The position numbers and the translations under genes were made by a program. This document shows positions 1 to 9,015 of a stretch of 64,000 bases of DNA, in pieces. This stretch comes from Lichenicoccus sp963693035. GTDB taxonomy: Bacteria; Pseudomonadota; Alphaproteobacteria; Acetobacterales; Acetobacteraceae. Below the pieces are notes generated by a model. The model had not been told where the DNA came from, ran no database searches, and saw only the letters and a program-made list of their open reading frames with translations. How positions within the stretch are numbered: the stretch's first letter is position 1; each line of letters starts with the position of its first letter. Location: positions 186,001 through 250,000 of the forward strand of contig CAXMMQ010000003.1 in NCBI GenBank assembly GCA_963693035.2, given 5' to 3'.

Positions 1-1
1 C

Positions 2-1120
2 GGCCACTTCTTCCCCGCCGAGGCGCTCGGCGCCGAACTGCTGGCGCGCGGCCACCGGCTGATACTGATGACCGACCGGCGCGGCGGCCAGCGCGAGGGC
101 GGGGTGTTCGCCCGCGGACCCCAGCACGTGCTGCCCGGCGCCGGCGTCGCCGGCCGTGGCCTCGCCGGCCGGCTGCGCAGCCTCGCCGCGATTGGCGCCG
201 GCGTCATCGAGGCGCGCCGCATCCTGTCCGGCCTGGATGCCGCCGCCGTGATCGGCTTCGGCGGCTACCCGTCGGTGCCGCCGCTGCTCGCCGCCCGCCT
301 GCTCGGCCGCCGGCGCCCGCCGATCGTGCTGCACGAGGGCAACGCCGTGCTCGGCCTGGCCAACGCCCAGCTCGCCCGCTTCGCCGACGCGGTGGCGACC
401 AGCTACCCGAACACCGCGCGGCTGCCGATGGGAGCGGAGGTCACCCTCACCGGCATGCCGGTGCGCCCGGACATCGCCGCCATCGCGGGCCGGCCCTATC
501 GGACGCCGGGAGAGATCATCAACCTGCTGGTCTGGGGCGGCTCGCTCGGGGCGCGGGTGCTGGCCGACATCATGCCGGGCGTGCTGGCGCAGTTCGAGCC
601 GGGGCTGCGCGCGCGGCTGCGCGTCACCCAGCAGGCGCGCCCCGAGGATGTCGATCGGGTGCGGGCGGCCTACGCCCAGGCCGGGATCCCGGCCGAGGTG
701 GCGCCGTTCCTGCGCGATATCCCCAGCCTGCTGTCGGCGGCGCACCTGGTGATCGGCCGCGCCGGCGGCTCCAGCGTCGCCGAGATCACCGTGGCCGGGC
801 GGCCGGCGCTGCTGGTGCCGCTGCCGATCGCGGCGAGCGACGAGCAGACCGCGAACGCCACCGCCCTGGTCGCCGCCGGAGCTGGCTGGCTGGTGACGCA
901 GCCGCACTTCAACGCCGCCGGACTGTCGGCGCTGCTGCCGACGCTGCTCACCGATCCGCTGGCGCTGCCGAGTGCGGCGGCCGCCAGCGCCGGCCTTGGT
1001 CGCCCCGACGCGGCCCGCCTGCTGGCCGACCTGGTCGAGAGCCGCTTGCGCCGGCCTGCATCGTCGGCCATCCCGTCCGCATCCAGCGCGCCTGGACCCA
1101 GGATGGAGACCACGGCATGA
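2..1120 (+). CDS. murG: MurG, UDP-GlcNAc:undecaprenyl-PP-MurNAc-pentapeptide transferase (5' end outside window)
   Basis: MurG adds GlcNAc to lipid I to make lipid II on the inner face of the cytoplasmic membrane. The reading frame is open from base 2 and begins GHFFPAEALG, which matches the part just after the N-terminal GGTGGH motif, so only a short N-terminal piece is missing. The HEGNAVLGLAN segment and the later GRAGGSSVAEI donor-binding loop fit the GT28 family. The stop overlaps the murC start by four bases (ATGA), consistent with a coupled dcw operon. Confident. Confidence 0.96.
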   Translation, partial: GHFFPAEALGAELLARGHRLILMTDRRGGQREGGVFARGPQHVLPGAGVAGRGLAGRLRSLAAIGAGVIEARRILSGLDAAAVIGFGGYPSVPPLLAARLLGRRRPPIVLHEGNAVLGLANAQLARFADAVATSYPNTARLPMGAEVTLTGMPVRPDIAAIAGRPYRTPGEIINLLVWGGSLGARVLADIMPGVLAQFEPGLRARLRVTQQARPEDVDRVRAAYAQAGIPAEVAPFLRDIPSLLSAAHLVIGRAGGSSVAEITVAGRPALLVPLPIAASDEQTANATALVAAGAGWLVTQPHFNAAGLSALLPTLLTDPLALPSAAAASAGLGRPDAARLLADLVESRLRRPASSAIPSASSAPGPRMETTA

Positions 1121-2547
1121 GGGCGCTTCCGCTCAATATCGGCATGATCCACTTCGTCGGCATCGGCGGCATCGGCATGTCGGGCATCGCCGAGGTGCTG
1201 CACACGCTCGGCTATGCGGTGCAGGGCAGCGACATCGCCGAGAGCGCCAACGTCATGCGGCTGCGCGCCGCCGGCATCCCGGTGCTGATCGGCCACGAGG
1301 CGGCCAATCTCGGCACCGCCCAGGTGGTGGTGATCTCGACCGCGGTGAAGCGCGACAACCCGGAAGTTGCGGCCGCCCGGGCGCGGCTCATACCCGTGGT
1401 GCGCCGCGCCGAGATGCTGGCCGAGCTGATGCGGTTGCGCTGGTCGATCGCGGTCGGCGGCACGCACGGCAAGACCACCACCACCAGCCTGATCGCCGCC
1501 GTGCTGGAAGCCGCCCGCCTCGATCCGACGGTGATCAATGGCGGCATCATCGAGGCGTACGGCACCAACACGCGCATGGGTGCGGGCGACTGGATGGTGG
1601 TCGAGGCCGACGAAAGCGACGGCTCGTTCCTGCGCCTGCCGGCGACCATCGCGGTGGTCACCAACATGGATCCCGAGCATCTGGACCATTGGGGCACGGC
1701 CGAAGCCATGCAGGCGGCGTATGACCAGTTCGTCTCCAACATCCCGTTCTATGGTTTCGCGGTGCTGTGCGTGGATCATCCGGCGGTGCAGCAGATGATC
1801 CCCCGCCTGTCGGACCATCGCGTCATCACCTACGGCTTCAGCCCGCAGGCCGACGTGCGCGCGGAACGCCTGGTCGCCGACAAGCGCGGCGCCACCTTCG
1901 AGGTCGCCTTTACCGACCGCGCCCGCAACCGCAGCCGCCGGCTGGGTCCGTTCCGGCTGCCGATGCTGGGCAGCCACAACGTGTCGAACGCGCTCGCCGC
2001 GATCGCGGTCGCGGTCGAGATGGAAATCGACGACGGCACGCTGCGTTCGGCGTTCGCCGCCTTCAAGGGCGTCAAACGCCGCTTCACCCGTATCGGCGAG
2101 GCCGGCGGCATCAGCATCGTCGACGACTATGGGCATCATCCGGTGGAGATCGCGGCCGTGCTCAAGGCGGCGCGGCAGGCCGGCGCGCGCGATGTCGTGG
2201 CCGTGGTGCAGCCGCATCGCTATTCGCGGCTGAGCGCGCTGTTCGAGGAGTTCTGCACCTGCATGAACGACGCCGGCACGGTGATCATCGCCGACGTCTA
2301 TGCCGCCGGCGAGACCCCGATCGCAGGGTTCGACCGCGATGCGCTGGTCGACGGCCTGCGCGCCCGCGGCCATCGCAGCGTGGTGCCGCTGCCGGGGCCT
2401 GAGCATCTCGCCGAGATGGTGCACGCCATCGCGCGTCCGGGCGACTTCGTGATCTGCCTGGGTGCCGGCAACATCACCGCCTGGGCGCAGACCCTGCCCC
2501 AGCAGCTCGCGGTGCTGCAGAAGCAGCGCGGCGGCCACGCCGCATGA
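1117..2547 (+). CDS. murC: MurC, UDP-N-acetylmuramate--L-alanine ligase
   Basis: MurC adds L-alanine to UDP-MurNAc, the first amino acid of the cytoplasmic peptidoglycan stem peptide. The 476-residue protein has the N-terminal Rossmann motif HFVGIGGIGMSG, the ATP-binding GGTHGKTTTT loop near residue 113, the EADESDGSF segment, and the DDYGHHPVEI motif of the C-terminal domain. Length is normal for the family. It overlaps murG and murB by four bases at either end (ATGA both times), so translation is probably coupled along the cluster. Confidence 0.98.
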   Translation: MRALPLNIGMIHFVGIGGIGMSGIAEVLHTLGYAVQGSDIAESANVMRLRAAGIPVLIGHEAANLGTAQVVVISTAVKRDNPEVAAARARLIPVVRRAEMLAELMRLRWSIAVGGTHGKTTTTSLIAAVLEAARLDPTVINGGIIEAYGTNTRMGAGDWMVVEADESDGSFLRLPATIAVVTNMDPEHLDHWGTAEAMQAAYDQFVSNIPFYGFAVLCVDHPAVQQMIPRLSDHRVITYGFSPQADVRAERLVADKRGATFEVAFTDRARNRSRRLGPFRLPMLGSHNVSNALAAIAVAVEMEIDDGTLRSAFAAFKGVKRRFTRIGEAGGISIVDDYGHHPVEIAAVLKAARQAGARDVVAVVQPHRYSRLSALFEEFCTCMNDAGTVIIADVYAAGETPIAGFDRDALVDGLRARGHRSVVPLPGPEHLAEMVHAIARPGDFVICLGAGNITAWAQTLPQQLAVLQKQRGGHAA

Positions 2548-3473
2548 ACGCGGTCAGAGCCCGGGACGGCTTCTCGTCGCTGCTGCCGCCGATCCGCGGC
2601 CGCGCCACCGTGAACGCGCCGCTCGGACCGCAGAGCTGGTTCCGCGTCGGCGGCCCCGCCGACGTGCTGGTGCGTCCGGAGGATGCGGGCGACCTCGCAG
2701 CCTTCATGGCCGCGCTGCCACCCGAGCTGCCGGTGATGGCGATCGGCGCCGCGTCCAACCTGATCATCCGCGACGGCGGGCTGCGCGGCATCGTGGTCAA
2801 GCTGGCGCGCGGCTTTTCCGGGGTCGTGGTCGAGCAGGACGGCATCGTCGCCGGCAGCGCCTGCCTCGACATGACGATCGCCGAGCACGCCGCGTCCGCC
2901 GGGCTGCGCGGGTTGGAGTTCCTGGCCGGCATTCCCGGCTCCGTCGGCGGCGCGGTGGCGATGAATGCCGGCGCCTACGGCAGCGAGATCACCGACGTGC
3001 TCGACTGGGCCGAGATCGTGACCCGCTCTGGCGACCTGCTGCGGCTGCCGGTGCAGCAGCTCGGCTTCTCGTACCGGCACTCGGCGCTGCCGGACGGCGC
3101 CATCGTGGTGCGTGCCCGCTTTCGCGCCGAACCGGCGGACCGCGCGCTGGTCGCGGCCCGCATTGCCGAGATCCGGGCCGCCCGCGAGGCGACGCAGCCG
3201 GTGCGGGCGCGGACCGGCGGCTCGACCTTCCGCAATCCAGACCCAGGCGAGAGCGACCGCCGCGCCTGGGAACTGATCGACCTCGCCGGCTGCCGGGGCC
3301 TCACCTTCGGCGGCGCGCAGGTGAGCGAGAAGCACTGCAACTTCCTGCTCAACACCGGTCATGCCATTGCCGCCGACCTGGAAGCCCTGGGCGAGCAGGT
3401 GCGCGAGCGGGTGGCTGCCACATCCGGCGTGGAGCTCGCCTGGGAGATCAAGCGCATCGGGGTGCCGGCATGA
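2544..3473 (+). CDS. murB: MurB, UDP-N-acetylenolpyruvoylglucosamine reductase
   Basis: MurB is the FAD-dependent reductase that completes UDP-MurNAc. The 309-residue protein has the FAD-binding GAASNLIIRDGG segment, GIPGSVGGAVAMNAGAYG, and the C-terminal GGSTFRNP motif carrying the serine proton donor. It starts four bases inside murC. Its stop TGA at 3471-3473 overlaps an ATG at 3470, the ancestral position for the next start. That ATG now opens a 12-residue mini-ORF rather than ddl, because of the tandem duplication that follows. Confidence 0.97.
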   Translation: MNAVRARDGFSSLLPPIRGRATVNAPLGPQSWFRVGGPADVLVRPEDAGDLAAFMAALPPELPVMAIGAASNLIIRDGGLRGIVVKLARGFSGVVVEQDGIVAGSACLDMTIAEHAASAGLRGLEFLAGIPGSVGGAVAMNAGAYGSEITDVLDWAEIVTRSGDLLRLPVQQLGFSYRHSALPDGAIVVRARFRAEPADRALVAARIAEIRAAREATQPVRARTGGSTFRNPDPGESDRRAWELIDLAGCRGLTFGGAQVSEKHCNFLLNTGHAIAADLEALGEQVRERVAATSGVELAWEIKRIGVPA

Positions 3474-3487
3474 CGATCCTGCGCCGC

Positions 3488-3565
3488 CGCAAGGTCATGT
3501 CGACATGACCGCTTTTCGAAGGCGCAAGGTCATGTCGACATGACCGCTTTTCGAAGGCGCAAGGT
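3488..3565 (+). repeat. 35-bp tandem duplication at the murB/ddl junction, making two chained mini-ORFs
   Basis: A 35-bp unit beginning CGCAAGGTCATGTCGACATG occurs at 3488 and 3523, and its first nine bases recur at 3558. Each unit contains TCGA palindromes and a new ATGA. Two 12-residue mini-ORFs result: 3470-3508 (MTILRRRKVMST) and 3505-3543 (MTAFRRRKVMST). The stop of the first overlaps the start of the second, and the stop of the second overlaps the ddl start at 3540. Three ATGA overlaps therefore follow one another. The mini-ORFs are visible; whether they are translated is inference. Confidence 0.9.
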
Positions 3566-4496
3566 CACGGTGCTGATGGGCGGCCTGTCCGCCGAGCGCG
3601 CGGTCAGCCTGTCGAGCGGCGCCCAGGTGCTGCGCGCGCTCAACGAGAGCGGCTACGACGCGCGCGGGCTCGATGCCGGGCCGGACCTGCGCGCCCTGCT
3701 CGCCGACCTAGATGCCGACCGTCCGGACGTGGTGTTCAACGCCCTGCATGGCCGTTTCGGCGAGGACGGCGCGATCCAGGGCGTGCTCGACTGGATCGGC
3801 ATTCCGTACACCCATTCCGGCATCCGTGCCTCTGCGGTCGCGATGGACAAGCATGCCGCCCGCGCGGTGTTCGCCGCCGCCGGGCTGCCGGTGGCGCAGG
3901 GCGGTCTGGTCGCCATCGCCGACCTCGCGAACGCCGACCCGCTGCCGATGCCTTACGTGATCAAGCCGGTCAACGAGGGCTCCTCGGTCGGCGTCGAGAT
4001 CATCCGCGAAGGCTCGAACGCGCGCGCCGCGATCGCCGCCGGCTGGAAGTTCGGGCCGAATGCGCTGGTCGAGGAGTTCATTGCCGGCCGCGAGCTGACG
4101 GTTTCGGTGGTCGGCGACCGCGCCCTCACCGTGACCGACATCACCCCCAACCCGGCGATGAGCCACGGCTTCTACGACTACGACGCAAAATATGCCGCCG
4201 GCGGATCGCAGCACCAGTTGCCGGCCACGATCCATCCCGAGGCGTTCGCGCGCGCGCTCGAGATCGCGCTCGCCGCGCATCGTGCGCTGGGTTGCAGCGG
4301 CGCGTCGCGCACCGACTTCCGCTACGACGACACGCGCGCGGGCGACGCCTCACCCGGCCGGCTGGTGATCCTCGAGGTCAACACCCAGCCCGGCCTGACG
4401 CCGACCTCGCTGCTGCCCGAGCAGGCCGCGTTCTGCGGCATGGAGTTCGGCTCGCTGTGCGCCTGGATGGTGGAGCACGCCGCATGCCGCGCGTGA
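3540..4496 (+). CDS. ddl: D-alanine--D-alanine ligase
   Basis: Ddl joins two D-alanines in an ATP-grasp reaction for the stem peptide terminus. The 318-residue protein has the N-terminal VLMGGLSAERAVSL motif, the ATP-grasp core KPVNEGSSVGV, and the C-terminal EVNTQPGLTPTSL motif with metal-binding residues. The start at 3540 is the last of three near-identical starts made by the 35-bp duplication. The ancestral start was probably the ATG at 3470, since MTILRRRKV there parallels MTAFRRRKV here. The end overlaps ftsQ by 13 bases. Confidence 0.97.
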   Translation: MTAFRRRKVTVLMGGLSAERAVSLSSGAQVLRALNESGYDARGLDAGPDLRALLADLDADRPDVVFNALHGRFGEDGAIQGVLDWIGIPYTHSGIRASAVAMDKHAARAVFAAAGLPVAQGGLVAIADLANADPLPMPYVIKPVNEGSSVGVEIIREGSNARAAIAAGWKFGPNALVEEFIAGRELTVSVVGDRALTVTDITPNPAMSHGFYDYDAKYAAGGSQHQLPATIHPEAFARALEIALAAHRALGCSGASRTDFRYDDTRAGDASPGRLVILEVNTQPGLTPTSLLPEQAAFCGMEFGSLCAWMVEHAACRA

Positions 4497-5419
4497 CGCG
4501 CATCCGCGCGGGCTACGGTCCTGCCGCGGCAGCCACGATGGATCGCCCGTCGCGGCTGCTGATCTTCGCCCGGCGGCGGCGCCGCATGATCAAGCCGGCG
4601 CTGCTTGTCATCGTCATGCTCGGAGCCGCCGGCGGCGCGCTGCATGTCCAGCGCGCCATGCGCAGCGAGCAGGGTTTCGCGCCGATGCGGGCCGAGCTGG
4701 GACGGGTCAGCGGGCTGCATGTCAGCGAGATCGTGGTGCAGGGCCGCAACATGCAGCCCGAGGCGTCGGTTCTGGCAGCCCTCGGCGTGACCCGTGGCGA
4801 TCCGCTGCTCGGCTTCTCGATCGAGCAGGCGCGCCGACGCATCGACCGGCTCGCCTTTGTCGAGCATGCGACGGTGCAGCGCCGGCTGCCGGGCACCGTC
4901 CTGGTGCAGCTCGTCGAGCGCCGGCCGTTCGCGGTCTGGCAGGACCAGGGCCGCTTCGTGCTGATCGACCGCGCCGGCCAGGTGGTGGCGCAGCAGGGCA
5001 TGAACGGCAAGGACGCCGAGGCCTTTGCGCAGCTTCCGCTGGTGGTCGGCGCCGGTGCTCCGATGGCGGCCGCCGACCTGGTCGACGCGCTCGACGGCCA
5101 GCCGACGGTCCGCAGCCATGTGGTCGCCGCCGTGCGGGTCGGGCAGCGGCGCTGGAACCTGACGCTGCGCGGCGGCACCGACGTGCTGCTGCCGGAAGGC
5201 GAGGAAGTGCCGGCGCTGGCCCGGCTGGCGCTGCTAGAGGAGCATCTGCACCTGCTCGAGCGCCCGCTGGTGAATATCGACCTGCGCCTGCCCGACCGGC
5301 TGCTGCTGCGCGTTCGTCCGCAGCCGGCGGCCGCCCTACCGGACGCGACGCCGGGGGCGCCGGCAACGCAGGCACCCGCCGCGCCGGACAGCGCCACCAT
5401 CATGAGGAGGCCGGCTTGA
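4484..5419 (+). CDS. ftsQ: FtsQ, divisome protein
   Basis: FtsQ is a bitopic divisome scaffold that recruits FtsB and FtsL. From the ATG at 4484 the protein has 311 residues: a basic cytoplasmic N-terminus rich in arginine, one membrane segment (PALLVIVMLGAAGG), a POTRA domain beginning LHVSEIVVQGR, and the FtsQ domain with ERRPFAVWQDQGRFVLID. The tail is proline/alanine-rich. The chosen start overlaps ddl by 13 bases; open frame continues upstream but reads through ddl in the wrong frame. Confidence 0.94.
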   Translation: MPRVTRIRAGYGPAAAATMDRPSRLLIFARRRRRMIKPALLVIVMLGAAGGALHVQRAMRSEQGFAPMRAELGRVSGLHVSEIVVQGRNMQPEASVLAALGVTRGDPLLGFSIEQARRRIDRLAFVEHATVQRRLPGTVLVQLVERRPFAVWQDQGRFVLIDRAGQVVAQQGMNGKDAEAFAQLPLVVGAGAPMAAADLVDALDGQPTVRSHVVAAVRVGQRRWNLTLRGGTDVLLPEGEEVPALARLALLEEHLHLLERPLVNIDLRLPDRLLLRVRPQPAAALPDATPGAPATQAPAAPDSATIMRRPA

Positions 5420-6927
5420 ACGAGCTCACCCGCCCTCCTGCGGGCCAGAACCAGCAGGGTCGCGAGCAGCCCGGAACCCAGCTCCAGGTGCATGTTGCGT
5501 CCGAGCCCCCCGCCTTCGAGCCGATGGCGCGCAAGCGCACGACCAGGCGGACCCGCAAGGCGCTGGCGCGCAAGGCCGGGGAGCATGACGCGACACAGAC
5601 GCGCGCGCTCGCCCTGGCCGATGCACGCGCCGCCGGCAACCAGGCTGGCCAGCGCTCCCTCGCCTTGTCGCCGCCGGACCAGCGCCGGCGCCGCGAGTGG
5701 CGGCCGGGGGTGTTCGGCGTGCTCGATATCGGCACCAGCAAGGTCACCTGCCTGATCGGCCGCGGCGAGCCGGACGGCACGCTCCGCGTCATGGGCTGCG
5801 GCTGGCAGCGCAGCCGGGGCGTGCGGCTCGGCGGCATCACCGACCTGCGCGAGGCGGAGCGCGCCATACGCGCCGCCGTCGGCCAGGCGGAGGAGGCCGC
5901 CGACCACCATCTGCGCAGCGTCACCGTGAGCCTGACCTGCGGCCAGCCGGAGAGCCGGCTGTTCAACGTGCGCTGGCCGGTCGGCGGCCGCGTCGTCGCC
6001 GACGCCGACATCCGCCGGATCGTGACCGAAGGGCGCCATCGTGCCGGCACCGAGGGACGCGAGATCATCCACGCCCTGCCGCTCGGCTTCGTCGTCGACG
6101 AGGTCGGCGGGGTCGAGGATCCGCGCGGGCACCATTGCGATCAGCTCTCGGCCCGGCTGCACGTGATCGATGCGAGTGCCATGGCGCTGCGCAACCTCAC
6201 CGCGGTGATCGCGCGCTGCGACCTCGGCATCACCGAGCTGGTGGCCGCTCCGTTCGCCTCGGGGCTCTCGGTGCTGGTCGATGACGAGCGCGAGCTCGGC
6301 TGCACGGTGATCGACATGGGCGGCGGCACCACCCAGATGGCGGTGTTCGCCGAGAACCAGTTGCTGCACACCAGCCAGCTTCCGGTCGGCGGCCTGCACG
6401 TCACCAAGGACATCGCCGAGGTGCTGTCGACGCCGCTTGGCAGCGCCGAGCGGCTCAAGGTGGTATTCGGCAACGCGGAACCCAGCAGCGAGGATGAGCG
6501 CGAGATCCTGCAGGTGCAGCAGGTCGGCGTGGACGAGCACAGTTTCATCCGGATGCCACGCTCCAGGGTGGTGTCGGTGATCCGCCCACGCCTGGAGGAG
6601 ACGTTCGAGTTGCTGCGCGACCGGCTCGACAATGCCGGTCTCGGGCGCGCGAGCGCCGAGCGGGTGGTGCTGACCGGTGGCGCCAGCCAGCTCGACGGCG
6701 TGCAGCGGCTGGCCAGCCGGGTGCTCAACCGCAAGGTGCGGCTCGGTTCGCCGACCGGCATACGCGGCCTGCCGGCGGATGCGGGCGGACCCGGCTTTGC
6801 GACCGCGAGCGGCCTGCTCGCCTATGCGGCCGGCGCCGGCCGCACGCTCGACGACATCGATCTGAGCGAGCCCCGGCCGTCCGGGCTGCTGCGCCGGCTG
6901 ATCGACCTGCTGCGCGAGCACGTCTGA
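5416..6927 (+). CDS. ftsA: FtsA, actin-like cell division protein with long N-terminal extension
   Basis: FtsA tethers FtsZ filaments to the membrane. The TTG start at 5416 overlaps the ftsQ stop (TTGA) and follows a perfect AGGAGG at 5405-5410 with a five-base spacer, which supports this start strongly. The actin-like fold begins only near residue 99 (FGVLDIGTSKVTCLIGRG), leaving about 98 basic, low-complexity residues in front. Later motifs include VIDMGGGTTQMAVF and VVLTGGASQLDGV. The C-terminal helix (SGLLRRLIDLLREHV) fits the membrane-targeting amphipathic helix. Total 503 residues, longer than the usual 410-440. Confidence 0.96.
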   Translation: MNELTRPPAGQNQQGREQPGTQLQVHVASEPPAFEPMARKRTTRRTRKALARKAGEHDATQTRALALADARAAGNQAGQRSLALSPPDQRRRREWRPGVFGVLDIGTSKVTCLIGRGEPDGTLRVMGCGWQRSRGVRLGGITDLREAERAIRAAVGQAEEAADHHLRSVTVSLTCGQPESRLFNVRWPVGGRVVADADIRRIVTEGRHRAGTEGREIIHALPLGFVVDEVGGVEDPRGHHCDQLSARLHVIDASAMALRNLTAVIARCDLGITELVAAPFASGLSVLVDDERELGCTVIDMGGGTTQMAVFAENQLLHTSQLPVGGLHVTKDIAEVLSTPLGSAERLKVVFGNAEPSSEDEREILQVQQVGVDEHSFIRMPRSRVVSVIRPRLEETFELLRDRLDNAGLGRASAERVVLTGGASQLDGVQRLASRVLNRKVRLGSPTGIRGLPADAGGPGFATASGLLAYAAGAGRTLDDIDLSEPRPSGLLRRLIDLLREHV

Positions 6928-7105
6928 TGCCCTTTCTCAGGAAGCCAGGCAGGGCGGGCCGGAAGCGAAGCAGAACCGGCACGACGAACTGCCTTGCCAC
7001 GAGATCGACCGAATCGGATGACCCGAGACGGACGCCTGCCTACACTGAACCCCAGGGTGCCCCCTCAGAATACCCCAGGGTCCTCAAGCCCGGAGTGACG
7101 CCTTC

Positions 7106-8806
7106 ATGACCCTCAACCTGACCTTGCCGCAGCAGACCTATTCGGACTTCACGCCACGCATCACCGTGATTGGTGTCGGCGGCGGCGGCACCAACGCCGT
7201 CGACAACATGATTGCGCTGCAGTTGCAGGGGGTCGAGTTCGTGGTGGCGAACACCGACGCCCAGCAGCTCACCCACAGCCGGGCCGACCGCCGCATCCAG
7301 CTCGGACCGCATCTGACCCAGGGCCTGGGCGCCGGCGCGAAACCGGAGATCGGCCGCGCCGCCGCCGAGGAGGCCGCCGACGAGCTGGCCCGTCATCTCG
7401 ACGGCGCGCACATGGTGTTCATCACCGCCGGCATGGGCGGCGGCACCGGCACGGGAGCAGCACCCGTGATCGCCCGCATGGCGCGCGAGCGCGGCATCCT
7501 GACCGTCGGCGTGGTGACCAAGCCGTTCACCTTCGAGGGAGTGCGGCGCGGCAAGGCGGCCGAGACCGGCATCTCCGAGCTGCAGCAGTTCGTCGACACG
7601 CTGATCGTGATCCCGAACCAGAACCTCTTCCGCCTCGCCAACGAGCGCACCGGTTGGAAGGAGGCGTTCAAGATGGCCGACCACGTCCTGTATATGGGCG
7701 TGCGCGGCGTGACCGACCTGATGGTGGCCCCCGGCCTGGTCAATCTCGATTTCGCCGACATCCGCACCGTCATGGCCGAGATGGGCAAGGCGATGATGGG
7801 CACCGGCGAGAGCGACGGCGAGAACCGCGCCATCCGCGCCGCCGAGGCCGCGATCTCCAACCCGCTGCTCGAGGATACCTCGATGGCGGGTGCGCGTGGC
7901 CTGCTGATCAACATCACCGGCGGCGACGACATGACGCTGTTCGAGGTCGACCAGGCCGCCAACCGCATACGCGAGGAGGTGGCCGAGGACGCCAACATCA
8001 TCTTCGGCTCGGCGATCGACGAGAGCCTGACCGGGCGCATCCGGGTGTCGGTGGTGGCGACCGGGATCGACACGCCGGTGGCTCAGGCCGACCGGCCGCG
8101 CATGAACGAGGCGCTTCAGATCAGCCAGCCGATCCCGTATCCCACCCCGGGAGCGGTTGGCCAAGGTGCGCCGACGCCAGCGTATGGCGGCTCGCGCTTC
8201 AGTCCGGCGCGCAAGGCGGTTCCGGCGACCGGCCCGATCGGCGCACCCGTGCTGACCCAGCAGGGACCGCGGCATGCGCCCGGCCATGCGAGCGACAACT
8301 GGTCGCAGTTCGCCGCCGCGGCGGAGGCGCCGGCGCCGACGCCGAACTATGCGGCGCCAACGCAATCGTCGCATGGCGGCTATTCAAGCGCCGGCGCGCA
8401 GCACGACGACCAGGACTACGTGCGGGCGCCGTCGCCGAGCGCGCTGCCGCACCAGTTGCCGTCGCAAGGTGGCCAGAACAGCGGGGGCCTGCGCACCGCG
8501 TCGCCGCGTTCCGGGCTGTTTTCCGAGCCGCCGCGCGGTCATACCGAGCCGGTGCCGGCACCCACGCCGAGCCGCAGCCTGTTCGGCATCGTGACCGGCG
8601 CGCTGCGTCGTGGTGCGGCACCACTGCCGGGGGTGCCGTCGCAGATGACGCACGATCCGCGGCGCGCCGAGCCGCAACTGAACGACCATCAGCAGTCGTA
8701 CGACAGCGGAGCGGATCGCGCCGAGGCACCGACAGCGAGCGTGCGCCCGGTCGCGGCGGAAGAGGCCGGCCTGGATATCCCTGCCTTCCTGCGCCGCCAG
8801 TCCTAG
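7106..8806 (+). CDS. ftsZ: FtsZ, tubulin-like cell division GTPase
   Basis: FtsZ polymerises into the cytokinetic ring. The 566-residue protein has the GTP-binding IGVGGGGTNAVDNM segment, the tubulin signature GMGGGTGTGAAP near residue 109, and the T7-loop region NLDFADIRTVM. About 230 residues of proline-, glutamine- and alanine-rich linker follow the GTPase core, ending in the conserved tail DIPAFLRRQ that binds FtsA and other partners. It is separated from ftsA by 178 bases and followed by a strong hairpin. Confidence 0.98.
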   Translation: MTLNLTLPQQTYSDFTPRITVIGVGGGGTNAVDNMIALQLQGVEFVVANTDAQQLTHSRADRRIQLGPHLTQGLGAGAKPEIGRAAAEEAADELARHLDGAHMVFITAGMGGGTGTGAAPVIARMARERGILTVGVVTKPFTFEGVRRGKAAETGISELQQFVDTLIVIPNQNLFRLANERTGWKEAFKMADHVLYMGVRGVTDLMVAPGLVNLDFADIRTVMAEMGKAMMGTGESDGENRAIRAAEAAISNPLLEDTSMAGARGLLINITGGDDMTLFEVDQAANRIREEVAEDANIIFGSAIDESLTGRIRVSVVATGIDTPVAQADRPRMNEALQISQPIPYPTPGAVGQGAPTPAYGGSRFSPARKAVPATGPIGAPVLTQQGPRHAPGHASDNWSQFAAAAEAPAPTPNYAAPTQSSHGGYSSAGAQHDDQDYVRAPSPSALPHQLPSQGGQNSGGLRTASPRSGLFSEPPRGHTEPVPAPTPSRSLFGIVTGALRRGAAPLPGVPSQMTHDPRRAEPQLNDHQQSYDSGADRAEAPTASVRPVAAEEAGLDIPAFLRRQS

Positions 8807-8844
8807 CGCTACGGCAGCCTGATCGGTTCGACCGGGCAGACCAA

Positions 8845-8870
8845 CGGCCGGCTGGGCAACCAGCCGGCCG
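8845..8870 (+). terminator. Hairpin downstream of ftsZ
   Basis: An 11-bp perfect stem (CGGCCGGCTGG / CCAGCCGGCCG) closes on a GCAA tetraloop, 38 bases after the ftsZ stop. A short, interrupted T-rich stretch (GTGGTTTG) follows, so it resembles a factor-independent terminator with a weak tail. It may mark the end of the dcw transcript or protect its 3' end. Confidence 0.6.
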
Positions 8871-9015
8871 ATGTGGTTTGATACAAAAAGTCGTTTCTTG
8901 TCATGAGGTTAGGTCGAAATAGTCGGCAATAATCGTTGACTGGCAGCGCCTCGTCGCCCCGTCTAGACATAGCCTCGAAGATGTTGGCTCCTCCCGCAGA
9001 TGCGTTCCGGGATCG

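Noticed and set aside
670..2538. Long minus-strand open frame antisense to murC (and similar ones at 4513-6921, 10099-12171 and 12382-15456)
   Set aside because: In very GC-rich coding DNA the antisense frames lack stops. The translations are His/Arg/Asp-rich and match no family, whereas the plus-strand genes are certain.
8936..8969. TTGACT / TAGACA as an lpxC promoter
   Set aside because: The spacer is 22 bases, too long for sigma-70, and no better -10 box is present.
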